Shown here: positions 8,676 to 16,860 of the stretch, piece by piece
Position numbering within the stretch: the stretch's first letter is position 1
Layout: every line of letters starts with the position of its first letter
Assembly: GCF_019038415.1 (NCBI RefSeq)
Contig: NZ_JAFKRG010000048.1
Coordinates: 158,847 to 222,846 of the forward strand
Direction of reading: 5' to 3'
DNA from: Synechococcus sp. CCY 9618
Lineage (GTDB): Bacteria; Cyanobacteriota; Cyanobacteriia; PCC-6307; Cyanobiaceae
Length of the DNA stretch: 64,000 nucleotides
Made by a program: the position numbers and the translations under genes
Notes under the pieces: model-generated
What the model was told of the DNA's origin: nothing
Databases searched by the model: none
What the model saw: only the letters and a program-made list of their open reading frames with translations

Positions 8676-9112
8676 CAGGCCATCAATCTTGCAAAGATCT
8701 CACCCCATTCCTAGGATGTCAGGGTTGGGCAGTTCGAAAGGCTGCCGTCGGAACCAAGCAGAGTTCCGTCCACAGGGAAGACATGCTGAGGTTGCCAAGG
8801 GACTCCGCTCCCACCCGGCCCTCCGGTCTGAGACCACCCGTGACAGCCCTGCACCGGCTCTGGCCGCCGCTTCATCCAATCCGCCATCGTCCCGGAGTGC
8901 TCCATCACTGATCCAGAACCAGGCATCGCCTGAGAGGCCCAGACCTCTCCACGGTCACCTGCTTCTCCCTCCGTTCCTCTCCCCTGGTCCAGTGCCGGGT
9001 CGGTAGAGGGAGGGTTCATGTTTCTGATCAGCTCCGGAGCCGGCGGGTTGCCACCCGCCCCAGCGTTTCCGTTTCGATCTCCCCCGTTTCCTTCTCCTTT
9101 CGCGTCGTTTCC
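8676..9112 (+). other. 437-bp non-coding region: rpoD leader with hairpin chain and pyrimidine-rich 3' end
   Basis: I see no convincing gene here. After the promoter come small hairpins in series: GGCAG/CTGCC at 8728-8746, CGGAAC/GTTCCG at 8749-8768 and GGTC/GACC at 8825-8835. Next to the gene is a strong 7-bp hairpin GGCGGGT-TGCC-ACCCGCC (9042-9059). The last 50 nt before the rpoD ATG are almost all C and T with no Shine-Dalgarno. An open frame from ATG 8716 exists but its composition does not look coding. It could be a long regulatory 5' UTR or a separate small RNA. Confidence 0.5.
8689..8717 (+). promoter_or_regulatory. Predicted sigma70-type promoter for the rpoD transcript
   Basis: A -35 element TTGCAA (8689-8694) is followed 17 bp later by a -10 element TAGGAT (8712-8717). 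This is the best-spaced promoter pair seen in the window. It lies just upstream of the priA start and points toward rpoD, with an expected transcription start near 8724. That gives an rpoD leader of about 390 nt. Confidence 0.55.
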
Positions 9113-10381
9113 ATGAGCCCAGTCGCCGCCAAGGCCAAAGCCGCCGCTCCCGAAATCCTGGCCACCGTCTCCACCGGCGGCGACGTGGTGCCCATCGAGC
9201 CGACGGCCGCCGCTGCCCCTGCGACGACCCGGAAGCGTGCCCCCCGCTCCAAGGCCGCCAAGATCCCGGCCAAGGCCACCGCCAAGTCGGCCGTGAAGGC
9301 CACGGCGGCCCCATCTCCCGCTGCCCAGCTTGACGCCGAGGACGACCTGGCCGGGGCCGATGAGAGCGCGGCAGCGCGCAAGGACGCCAAGAGCGCCAAG
9401 GCGCTCGCCAGCATCAAGGTGGGTCCGAAGGGGGTGTACACCGAGGATTCGATCCGGGTCTACCTCCAGGAGATCGGTCGCATCCGGCTGCTGCGACCCG
9501 ATGAGGAGATCGAACTGGCCCGCAAGATCGCCGATCTGCTGGAACTGGAGGAGAAAGCGGCTGAGTTCGAGGCTGACAAGGGCCATTTCCCCGACACCAA
9601 GGAATGGGCGGCCATCTTCGACATGCCGCTGATCAAGTTCCGCCGCCGGCTGATGCTCGGCCGGCGGGCCAAGGAAAAGATGGTGCAGTCCAACCTGCGC
9701 CTGGTGGTCTCGATCGCCAAGAAATACATGAATCGGGGCCTGTCGTTCCAGGATCTGATCCAGGAAGGCAGCCTGGGCCTGATTCGCGCCGCCGAGAAGT
9801 TCGACCACGAAAAGGGGTACAAGTTCTCCACCTACGCCACCTGGTGGATCCGGCAGGCGATCACCCGCGCCATTGCCGACCAGAGCCGCACGATCCGGCT
9901 GCCGGTTCACCTCTACGAAACCATCTCCCGGATCAAGAAAACCACCAAGACCCTCTCCCAGGAATTCGGCCGTAAGCCCACGGAGGAGGAGATCGCCGAG
10001 AGCATGGAGATGACCATCGAGAAGCTGCGCTTCATCGCCAAGTCCGCCCAGCTGCCGATTTCCCTGGAAACCCCCATCGGCAAGGAGGAAGACTCCCGCC
10101 TGGGTGATTTCATCGAAGCCGACATCGAGAATCCTGAGCAGGATGTGGCCAAGAATCTCCTGCGTGAAGACCTGGAAGGCGTTCTGGCCACGCTCAGCCC
10201 CCGGGAAAGGGATGTGCTTCGCCTCCGTTACGGCCTCGACGATGGTCGGATGAAAACCCTCGAGGAAATCGGCCAGATTTTCGATGTGACCCGTGAACGC
10301 ATCCGTCAGATCGAGGCCAAGGCCCTGCGCAAACTTCGGCATCCCAATCGCAATGGCGTCCTGAAGGAATACATCAAGTAG
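9113..10381 (+). CDS. rpoD: Principal RNA polymerase sigma factor (RpoD/SigA)
   Basis: The protein has 422 residues. The first ~100 are an Ala/Lys-rich low-complexity extension. Region 1.2 follows ([20 protein letters not shown]). Region 2 contains [19 protein letters not shown] and the -10-reading helix [20 protein letters not shown]. Region 3 precedes region 4, with [19 protein letters not shown] and the helix-turn-helix [19 protein letters not shown]. These match group 1 sigma factors, which direct housekeeping transcription. ATG 9113 follows a pyrimidine-rich leader. The GT2 gene starts only 10 bp after the stop, so it may be read through from the rpoD transcript. Confidence 0.95.
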   Translation: MSPVAAKAKAAAPEILATVSTGGDVVPIEPTAAAAPATTRKRAPRSKAAKIPAKATAKSAVKATAAPSPAAQLDAEDDLAGADESAAARKDAKSAKALASIKVGPKGVYTEDSIRVYLQEIGRIRLLRPDEEIELARKIADLLELEEKAAEFEADKGHFPDTKEWAAIFDMPLIKFRRRLMLGRRAKEKMVQSNLRLVVSIAKKYMNRGLSFQDLIQEGSLGLIRAAEKFDHEKGYKFSTYATWWIRQAITRAIADQSRTIRLPVHLYETISRIKKTTKTLSQEFGRKPTEEEIAESMEMTIEKLRFIAKSAQLPISLETPIGKEEDSRLGDFIEADIENPEQDVAKNLLREDLEGVLATLSPRERDVLRLRYGLDDGRMKTLEEIGQIFDVTRERIRQIEAKALRKLRHPNRNGVLKEYIK

Positions 10382-10391
10382 CCCCCTTCAA

Positions 10392-11483
10392 GTGTTGCGC
10401 CTGACGGTGGTATTGCCCACTTATAATGAGTGCGCCAATGTGGAGCCCATTGTTGCGGAACTGCTGCCTCTCCAGCAGAACTTCGACCTGGAACTTCTCT
10501 TTGTCGACGATGATTCCAGCGACGGAACATCAGAGAAAGTCCGTCTTCTCGCCCATCAGCATGGCTGTGTCCGGTTGATTCGGCGCGTCGGTCGCTTCGG
10601 CCTGTCCAGTGCCATCAAGGAGGGCATTCTCGATGCCACCGGGGATGTGGTGGTGGTCATGGACAGCGACGGGCAGCATGAGCCCGCTGCCGTGGCCCGG
10701 ACGGTCGCCACCCTGCTGGAGAGCGGCGCCGACCTGGTGATCGGCAGCCGCTTTCACCCCAGTGCCAGCATCCAGGGACTCAGTGAGCGGCGGGAGCGCA
10801 ATTCCACCTGGGCGAACGCGGTGGCCCGTTTCAGCCTGCCCCGCTATCGCCATCTGAGCGACTACATGAGTGGCTTCTTCGCCCTGCGCCCGGAGCGCTG
10901 TCTCCCCTATGTGCGCCAGGTGGATGTGAACGGGTTCAAGTTTCTCTATGAACTGCTGGCCCTCAGCCATGGTCACCTGGCGGTGGTCGAGGTGCCGCTC
11001 AGTTTTCAGCCCCGCAGCACCGGAGAATCCAAGCTCAACCTGGCGGTGGTCTGGGATCTCGGCGTCTCGATCCTGCATACCCTGCTGCTGCGGATGGTGC
11101 CCCGGCGAGCGGTCAGTTTCGCCCTGGTCGGCGCCACGGGGATCGGGATCCACCTGACGGTGTTCGGCCTGGCCCAGGAGCTGCTGGGTTTCAGTTTTGA
11201 GCAGGCCCAGGTGCTGGCGGTGGTGAGCGCGGGATGTTCCAACTACCTGATCAATAACGTGCTGACCTTCCGCTCCCAGCAGCTCAGCGGGATCGCCCTG
11301 CTGTTCGGCCTGATCCGCTTTCTGCTCGTCACCTCCCTGGGCATGGCGGCGAATGTGGGCGTCTCCTCCGCGTTCTACCGCCAGGTCACCCCCCAGCCGT
11401 TGCTGGCCCTGCTGGCCGGTATCGCCGTCGATTTCGTCTGGAAGTATGCGGCGTCCTCACGCTTCGTCTGGAACACCCCCTAG
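10392..11483 (+). CDS. Polyprenyl-phosphate glycosyltransferase (GT2) fused to GtrA-like membrane domain
   Basis: The protein has 363 residues. Residues 1-230 are a GT2 domain of the dolichyl-phosphate mannose synthase type: VVLPTYNECANVE, FVDDDSSDGTSE, the metal-binding VVMDSDGQHEP and a C-terminal FQPRSTGESKLN. Residues ~235-360 form a four-helix GtrA domain (including SNYLINNVLTFRS and the C-terminal VWKYAASSRFVW). GT2 enzymes of this kind load a sugar onto polyprenyl phosphate; GtrA domains are thought to flip the product. The GTG start at 10392 is directly followed by TTG. Neighbouring GT-C proteins would be the natural users of its product. Confidence 0.88.
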   Translation: MLRLTVVLPTYNECANVEPIVAELLPLQQNFDLELLFVDDDSSDGTSEKVRLLAHQHGCVRLIRRVGRFGLSSAIKEGILDATGDVVVVMDSDGQHEPAAVARTVATLLESGADLVIGSRFHPSASIQGLSERRERNSTWANAVARFSLPRYRHLSDYMSGFFALRPERCLPYVRQVDVNGFKFLYELLALSHGHLAVVEVPLSFQPRSTGESKLNLAVVWDLGVSILHTLLLRMVPRRAVSFALVGATGIGIHLTVFGLAQELLGFSFEQAQVLAVVSAGCSNYLINNVLTFRSQQLSGIALLFGLIRFLLVTSLGMAANVGVSSAFYRQVTPQPLLALLAGIAVDFVWKYAASSRFVWNTP

Positions 11484-11501
11484 GAGCGGGATCCGAGGTG
11501 G

Positions 11502-12755
11502 CTAGAGGTGGTGCGACAGACTCACCATGGTGGGGAGATTCAGCCCTTGCCACAGCAGGGTGATCAGTCCCGCGGCGAGGATCACCGTACGCCCTGCCGG
11601 CCGCAGCATCGACTGGAGTTCCAGCACACCAGCCAGGGTGAGGCCGATGAAGACGGGATAGAACTTCGCCAGATAACGGATATGGACGAAGGCGAACAGC
11701 CAGCCGGGCACCAGGGTGCAGACCATGGCCAAGGCGAGGAGCAGGACGGGGAAACGAAGCACACCCAGATGCCTGAAGTGATAGAGCGTGAAGCCGGCGG
11801 GGATCAGCATCAGCTTCAGAGAAAACACGATGTTCCTGATGCTCTCGATGGCCGACAGGGCCAGAAAATCGATGTAGGCCCGGGGATGGCCTGAGACCAC
11901 ATCCAAGACGCTGGCCGCCCCTGGGAACACCTGTTTCATGATCGACGATGCCGTCATCCAGGGATCGAACGGATAGGCCTGGTACTGGTGGGCCAGGAAC
12001 AGCGTGGAATAGTGCACCGCGAAGGCATCGAAACTGCGGTTGCCTGCGATCACCCCCCATCCATAGACGGCAAATCCAGGGGCCAGGAAGAGCAGAATCC
12101 ACAGCCCCACCAGGCAGGGAATGCGCCAGGAATTCTTGATGGTTCCCTGCTCCCGCCACCACCAGAGCAGGGCCAGGAAGGGGGCCGCGAGCAGGAATTC
12201 CACCTTGCAGAGGGCAAAACCTCCCAGGAGCAGCGAGCTGAGCAGCAGCGGCCATCGGCAAGTGGCGGCCACCACGAAGAGCGTGAACAGGCTGCCGGCC
12301 AGGATCTCGCTGGAGGGTTGAACCAGGGCGAAACCGGATGTGGCCACCAGAAGCAGTCCCGCGATCCTCACGGCGACAGGCTTCACGAAGGTTTTCAGCA
12401 GCAGGTCGGTGGAGAGCAGATACCCGAGCATCGCCAGGGTTCGGATGTGCCAGTTGAGGGAAGCGGGGCTGGTGGGAATGATCAGCTTGTACAGACCCAC
12501 CAGCAGGCTCGAGCTGATGCCTCCGGAGTTCTGGAGTTGCGGATACTGGAAGATCCAGTGACCGGATTCTCTATAGATCCGCAGATCCACGGTGCTGATG
12601 AAGGATTGATCCATCGGCCACGCGGGCGGCGATCCGCTGTCGTTGAGGATCAGCAGGAAGGAGGCCGCGATCAGGACCGCCAGCACCAGGAAATAGAGAA
12701 TCGACCAGCGTTTCCGCGCCTGAATGCCCCCATCGCTCAGCCCGTCACCAGCCAT
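11502..12755 (-). CDS. Polytopic membrane protein, probable GT-C-type glycosyltransferase
   Basis: The protein has 417 residues with about ten hydrophobic helices. After the first helix comes a periplasmic-type loop with TVDLRIYRESGHWIFQYPQL. An acidic residue and Tyr in this position are typical of GT-C enzymes that use polyprenyl-phosphate sugars. I cannot assign a specific family. It is convergent with the GT2-GtrA gene (18-bp gap) and divergent from the ArnT-like gene. Codon usage seems somewhat less GC-extreme than its neighbours, which may mark an acquired gene. The start at 12755 is the ATG just before the first charged/hydrophobic segment; the open frame extends further upstream but overlaps the divergent gene. 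Confidence 0.65.
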   Translation of the reverse strand: MAGDGLSDGGIQARKRWSILYFLVLAVLIAASFLLILNDSGSPPAWPMDQSFISTVDLRIYRESGHWIFQYPQLQNSGGISSSLLVGLYKLIIPTSPASLNWHIRTLAMLGYLLSTDLLLKTFVKPVAVRIAGLLLVATSGFALVQPSSEILAGSLFTLFVVAATCRWPLLLSSLLLGGFALCKVEFLLAAPFLALLWWWREQGTIKNSWRIPCLVGLWILLFLAPGFAVYGWGVIAGNRSFDAFAVHYSTLFLAHQYQAYPFDPWMTASSIMKQVFPGAASVLDVVSGHPRAYIDFLALSAIESIRNIVFSLKLMLIPAGFTLYHFRHLGVLRFPVLLLALAMVCTLVPGWLFAFVHIRYLAKFYPVFIGLTLAGVLELQSMLRPAGRTVILAAGLITLLWQGLNLPTMVSLSHHL

Positions 12756-12923
12756 GCCGACCCCCCGTATGCCTTGCCCGTTGCGCGCATCCTGGCTGCG
12801 CCATGGGCCTGCTGACCACATCTGATTGGCGACGGCAGCCCCTGCCACCGGCGTCCCAGGGGCCTGCCGGGATGGGGGGGCCCGGGCCTTAACTTCTCCT
12901 TGACTTTCTTGACCGGGTTCTGA

Positions 12924-14717
12924 ATGGTGGTCGCTCCTCCAGGGGCATGGGCGGCAGGCCGCCGCAGCCGGGCCCACGGGCGTCTGATCTGGGTGCTGAG
13001 CGGGCTCTGGTTGCTCCTGATCTGCTGGCTGGCCTTCTTCCAGGGTCTGGGCAGCCTCGGTCTGATGGACAAGACCGAGGCCCTGTTCGTGGAGGTGGGC
13101 CACCAGATGCTGGAGCGGGGTGACTGGGTCACCCCCTGGTGGAACGGCGAGCGCTTCTTCGATTACCCCGTCTGGGGGTACTGGATGGTGGGGCTGAGTT
13201 TCCGTCTGTTCGGCGTTTCCGAATGGGCTGCCCGACTGCCGGTGGCCCTGGCGGCCAGTGCGGTGGTTGTGGCGGCCTTTGGGCTGATGCTGGCCTGGTC
13301 TCCGGCGGGGGAGGCGGGCCGGCCCCGGATCCTGCGGGCTGCCCTGGCGGCGGGGGTGCTGGCGACGACCCCGGGCTGGGTCGGCTGGGGCCGCACCTCC
13401 ACCACCGACATGTTCCTCTCCAGCGCCATCACCCTGGCGCTGTTCGGCTTCCTGCTCGCCCATCGCCATCCCCACCATCGGTGGCTGGCGCCCCTGGGCC
13501 GGGCGGCCCTGGCCATGTTCGCCGGGATCGCCGTTCTCGCCAAGGGACCGGTGGGGCTGCTGCTGCCCGGCCTGGTGGTGGTGCTGTTCCTGCTGCTCAC
13601 GGCCGGCTGGCGGGCCTGGCTGCGCTGGCGGCCGCTGCTGGCGATGGCGGCCCTGTTCCTGGGTGTGACCATGCCCTGGTACGGGGCGGCGGCGGCGGTC
13701 AACGGCGCCGATTTCCTGGGCGGCTTCCTCGGTTTCAGCAACCTGCAGCGGTTCACCACGGTCCTCTACGACCACCCCGGGCCCCCCTGGTTCTATCTGC
13801 CCTGGGTGGTGGTTCTCCTGCTGCCCTGGTCCCTGTTCCTGCCCGCTGCCATGGCGGAGCAACGGTTCTGGAGGCTCCGGAGCTGGCGCGCTGAGGCAGG
13901 GCCTGGGGGAGGGCTGGGTCTGTTTCTGGTGCTCTGGCTGGGGCTGATGGTGGCCTTCTTCTCCGCCGCCGCCACCAAGCTGCCGGGATACATCCTGCCG
14001 GCCCTGCCGGCGGGAAGCCTGCTGGTGGCTCTGTTCTGGCGCCCCCTGCCGGCCGTCGCCGATGGCCGGCCCGCGGGCCGGGGCCCCACCGGCGCCAGGA
14101 TCGCCGCCGGCGTGGAGGTGGTGTTGCTGGCCGCCATGGCGGTGGCGGCCGCCCTCGCTCCGGGCTGGGTGGCCCGTGATCCGGCCTATCCGGCCTTCGC
14201 AGCGGCCCTGCAGGACTCGGGCCTGCCGCTCGTGCTCTGCCTCTGCCTGGGGCTGAGCGCCCTGGCCCTGCTGGTGATGGTGTTGGGGCCGGTGTGGGCG
14301 GCCTGGCTCTGGGTTCCCAGCCTGGCCGGGTTTCTGGCCGTCCTGGCCCTGGTGATCGCCCCCCTCGCTCCGCTGCTCGACCGCGAACGCCAGCTGCCTC
14401 TGCGTGAGCTGGCCCGGGTGGCCCAGGCCGAGGGCCGGCCAGCCGAGCCCCTGTTCATCGTCGGCACCAAGCGCTACAGCATCCTTTTCTACGGAGAGCC
14501 CGAGGCGTTCTTCATCTCCGACCGGCGCCGCATCGCCCGGCTGGCGCTCCGCCAGCAGGCCGGTTCCGACGGCACACCGGCCAGCCCGACCGTGCGTCTG
14601 CTGGGGGATCGCCGGGACCTCGAGGAGCTGGACCTGCCGGAGGCCGGCGTCGAACGGCTGGCCCAGCGGGGGGAACTGGCCCTCTGGCGGGTGCAGGCTC
14701 GCTTGCTTCAACCGTGA
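12924..14717 (+). CDS. ArnT-like glycosyltransferase (GT-C, polyprenyl-phosphate sugar transferase)
   Basis: The protein has 597 residues, with 11-13 predicted membrane helices in the first ~470 and a soluble C-terminal domain. Family landmarks are MDKTEALFVEVGHQMLERGD with the first-loop acidic residue, then ERFFDYPVWGYWMVGLSFRL (the FxKPPLxYW-like element), LAKGPVGLLLPGL and the ATKLPGYILPALPAGSL motif. These proteins move a sugar from undecaprenyl phosphate to a lipid, glycan or protein on the outer face of the inner membrane. The acceptor here is unknown. Its TGA overlaps the ATG of the PAP2 gene (TGATG), indicating translational coupling. Confidence 0.85.
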   Translation: MVVAPPGAWAAGRRSRAHGRLIWVLSGLWLLLICWLAFFQGLGSLGLMDKTEALFVEVGHQMLERGDWVTPWWNGERFFDYPVWGYWMVGLSFRLFGVSEWAARLPVALAASAVVVAAFGLMLAWSPAGEAGRPRILRAALAAGVLATTPGWVGWGRTSTTDMFLSSAITLALFGFLLAHRHPHHRWLAPLGRAALAMFAGIAVLAKGPVGLLLPGLVVVLFLLLTAGWRAWLRWRPLLAMAALFLGVTMPWYGAAAAVNGADFLGGFLGFSNLQRFTTVLYDHPGPPWFYLPWVVVLLLPWSLFLPAAMAEQRFWRLRSWRAEAGPGGGLGLFLVLWLGLMVAFFSAAATKLPGYILPALPAGSLLVALFWRPLPAVADGRPAGRGPTGARIAAGVEVVLLAAMAVAAALAPGWVARDPAYPAFAAALQDSGLPLVLCLCLGLSALALLVMVLGPVWAAWLWVPSLAGFLAVLALVIAPLAPLLDRERQLPLRELARVAQAEGRPAEPLFIVGTKRYSILFYGEPEAFFISDRRRIARLALRQQAGSDGTPASPTVRLLGDRRDLEELDLPEAGVERLAQRGELALWRVQARLLQP

Positions 14718-15379
14718 TGCGCTTCGTTCCGCTGCCGAGGGACAAGGTTCTGATTCCCCTCTGTCTGGCCCTCCTGGTGGGTCTCAGCCTTGCGGTGGGC
14801 CCGGACCGTCCGCTGCAGCCGCTGGACACCAGGGTCCTTGCCTGGCTCGGTGATCAGCTCCGCGGTCCGGTGGGCGATGGCCTGGCTCAGGTGTACCGGC
14901 TGAGTGGCGTCGGCTTCACGGCCGTCCTAGTGGTGATGGCCCTGATCCATGTGGTGCGGCGCCGCTGGTGGCGGGATCTGCGCCTGCTGGTGATGGCCAG
15001 CGGCGGCATCCTGATCCTGGTGGATCTGGTCTTCAAACCCCTGTTTAGCCGCAGTCGCCCCCCCGGCAAGCTCCTGCCGGTGGATGGACACAGCTTTCCC
15101 AGTGGCCATGCGGCCGGGGCGGTGGCCTTCTATTTCGCCATGGTGGTGATCCTGGCGTCCCACCATCCCCGCTTGCGGCGCCCCCTGGCGCTCGGCGCCT
15201 GCCTCTGGGTGGGGCTGGTCTGGCTGAGCACCCTCTACGTCCGTGCCCACTGGCCCACGGACCTGCTGGCGGGGGGAGCTGTCGGTCTGGCCTGGCTGAG
15301 CGTGTGCCTGGGCTTCTGGCGTGAGCCCCCGCCGTCCGACCTCCAGAGTGGGTCCACCCCTGCGCCCCCCTCCCCTTGA
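14717..15379 (+). CDS. PAP2-family membrane phosphatase
   Basis: The protein has 220 residues and about six membrane helices. It has the three-part phosphatase signature: KPLFSRSRPP, then SFPSGHAAGA, then YVRAHWPTDLLAG, in which the conserved Arg, His and Asp form the active site. Members dephosphorylate undecaprenyl pyrophosphate or phosphatidic/phosphatidylglycerol phosphates. Coupling to the ArnT-like gene suggests lipid-carrier recycling or lipid head-group work. The tail is Pro-rich. ATG 14717 overlaps the previous stop; the GTG three bases upstream is an alternative. Its own TGA overlaps the TTG start of the DUF1824 gene. Confidence 0.9.
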   Translation: MRFVPLPRDKVLIPLCLALLVGLSLAVGPDRPLQPLDTRVLAWLGDQLRGPVGDGLAQVYRLSGVGFTAVLVVMALIHVVRRRWWRDLRLLVMASGGILILVDLVFKPLFSRSRPPGKLLPVDGHSFPSGHAAGAVAFYFAMVVILASHHPRLRRPLALGACLWVGLVWLSTLYVRAHWPTDLLAGGAVGLAWLSVCLGFWREPPPSDLQSGSTPAPPSP

Positions 15380-15798
15380 CCGCCCCCCATCCCTTCACCG
15401 GTCTGGCCGGCCTGCGCGGGCTCCGCACCGCCCCGGCGCTGGAGGACGAGCAGCGACGCCAGCTGCGCCAGGAGCTCCTGCCCCTGCTGGCGGCCTGCGG
15501 CTGGTGCACGGTGGGCATCATGGCCCCGTCCTCTGCGGCGGCGCTGGACGCCCTGCGGGCGTACGAGTCAGCCCTGGGCTGGCCGGCCCTGGGGCCGGCG
15601 GAGGAGGCAGAAGGGGCCGGGAGCACGGCCGACGACGCTGTGGGGCCCGTGTTCCTGAAGGGCAACCAGCGCAACGGCCTCTTCCGCCTGCGCCGGGAGG
15701 ACGGCCTGGGCGAGGGGGTGCTGATCACCGGGCATGAGGCGACCGATCCTGCCGCCGAGGACACCTGGGGCCCCCTGCCCCTGGACCTGTTCGCCTGA
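15376..15798 (+). CDS. DUF1824 family protein
   Basis: A 140-residue soluble protein of a cyanobacterial family with unknown function. Recognisable parts are the LRQELLPLLAACGWCTVGIM helix/strand, ALDALRAYESALGWP, and the C-terminal VFLKGNQRNGLFRLRREDGL with EGVLITGHE. The TTG start at 15376 overlaps the PAP2 stop by 4 bp (TTGA), so expression should follow that gene even though a functional link is not obvious. Confidence 0.8.
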   Translation: MTAPHPFTGLAGLRGLRTAPALEDEQRRQLRQELLPLLAACGWCTVGIMAPSSAAALDALRAYESALGWPALGPAEEAEGAGSTADDAVGPVFLKGNQRNGLFRLRREDGLGEGVLITGHEATDPAAEDTWGPLPLDLFA

Positions 15799-15855
15799 TC
15801 CCATCAGCTGATCACGTTCCCGCCGCCGCCAGGGGAGCGCCGGACGGCCAGTCCC

Positions 15856-15861
15856 TAGGCT
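15856..15861 (+). promoter_or_regulatory. Predicted -10 element (TAGGCT) upstream of hemC
   Basis: TAGGCT lies 45 bp before the hemC ATG in the gap after DUF1824. It matches the TAGG(C/T)T hexamer seen before several other genes here. No good -35 is visible. Confidence 0.4.
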
Positions 15862-15906
15862 GGGCGGCTGTTGCCTGGCAGCCGTCGCTGCCGCCCGAAG
15901 CGCCCG

Positions 15907-16860
15907 ATGACCAGCTCCACCCTGCGCATCGCCTCCCGCCGCAGCCAGCTGGCCATGGTCCAGACCCACTGGGTGCGGGATGAACTGGCCGCTGCCCATC
16001 CCGGCCTGGCGATCTCGATCGAGGCCATGGCCACCCAGGGCGACAAGATCCTCGACGTGGCCCTGGCCAAGATCGGCGACAAGGGTCTGTTCACCAAGGA
16101 ACTGGAGGCCCAGATGCTGGTGGACCGGGCTGACATCGCCGTGCACAGCCTCAAGGATCTGCCCACTAACCTGCCCGAGGGACTGGTGCTGGGCTGCATC
16201 ACCGAGCGGGAGGACCCCGCCGATGCCGTGGTGGTGCACCAGAAGCACCGGGAGAAGAGCCTGGCCACCCTGCCGGAGGGCAGCGTGGTGGGCACCAGCT
16301 CCCTGCGGCGTCTGGCCCAGCTGCGCCACCACTACCCCCACCTGGTGTTCAAGGATGTGCGGGGCAACGTGATCACCCGGCTCGAGAAGCTCGACGCCGG
16401 CGTCTACGACTGCCTGATCCTGGCGGCGGCGGGCCTCAGCCGGCTGGGGCTGGGGGACCGCATCCACGAGCTGATCGATCCCTCGATCTCCCTCCACGCC
16501 GTGGGACAGGGGGCCCTGGGGATCGAGTGCCGCGAGGGCGACACCGCCGTGCTGGCCACCATCGGCGTGCTGGAGCATCAGCCCACCGCCCGCCGCTGCC
16601 TGGCGGAACGGGCCTTCCTGCGCAGCCTGGAAGGCGGCTGCCAGGTGCCCATCGGCGTCAACACCCGCTTCGAGGGCGATGAGCTCGTGCTGACCGGCAT
16701 GGTGGCGAGCATCGATGGCCAGCGGCTGCTGCGCGACAGCCAGCGCGGGCCGGCAAGTGATCCGGAGGCGATCGGTGTGGCCCTGGCGGGCATCCTGCGC
16801 TCCCAGGGCGCCGGGGAGATCCTGGAGGAGATCTTTGCCAGCGTCCGCCCCGAGCGCTGA
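15907..16860 (+). CDS. hemC: Porphobilinogen deaminase (hydroxymethylbilane synthase)
   Basis: The protein has 317 residues. It condenses four porphobilinogens into hydroxymethylbilane on the way to haem, chlorophyll and bilins. Motifs are the N-terminal [20 protein letters not shown], the [14 protein letters not shown] active-site loop, the [12 protein letters not shown] arginine cluster and [10 protein letters not shown], whose Cys carries the dipyrromethane cofactor. ATG 15907 is chosen over an in-frame ATG at 15871 because it places the first strand correctly and leaves room for the TAGGCT element. The ClC gene probably starts inside its 3' end. Confidence 0.97.
   Translation: MTSSTLRIASRRSQLAMVQTHWVRDELAAAHPGLAISIEAMATQGDKILDVALAKIGDKGLFTKELEAQMLVDRADIAVHSLKDLPTNLPEGLVLGCITEREDPADAVVVHQKHREKSLATLPEGSVVGTSSLRRLAQLRHHYPHLVFKDVRGNVITRLEKLDAGVYDCLILAAAGLSRLGLGDRIHELIDPSISLHAVGQGALGIECREGDTAVLATIGVLEHQPTARRCLAERAFLRSLEGGCQVPIGVNTRFEGDELVLTGMVASIDGQRLLRDSQRGPASDPEAIGVALAGILRSQGAGEILEEIFASVRPER

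Noticed and set aside
6870..8714. Plus-strand open frame of 614 codons
   Set aside because: It is fully antisense to priA, whose helicase and zinc motifs are unmistakable.
8728..8746. T-arm-like TTCGAAA loop suggesting a tRNA or tmRNA
   Set aside because: The stem gives a 9-nt loop, not 7, and no acceptor, D or anticodon arms could be built around it; no tRNA was found anywhere in the window.
8716..9006. Possible small gene from ATG 8716 between priA and rpoD
   Set aside because: The ATG overlaps the predicted -10 element and the peptide is Pro/Ser/Arg-rich without structure; a non-coding leader is more likely.
12756..14711. Upstream extension of the 11502-12755 membrane protein
   Set aside because: The extra 650 residues are Gln/Gly/Pro-rich and antisense to the ArnT-like gene.
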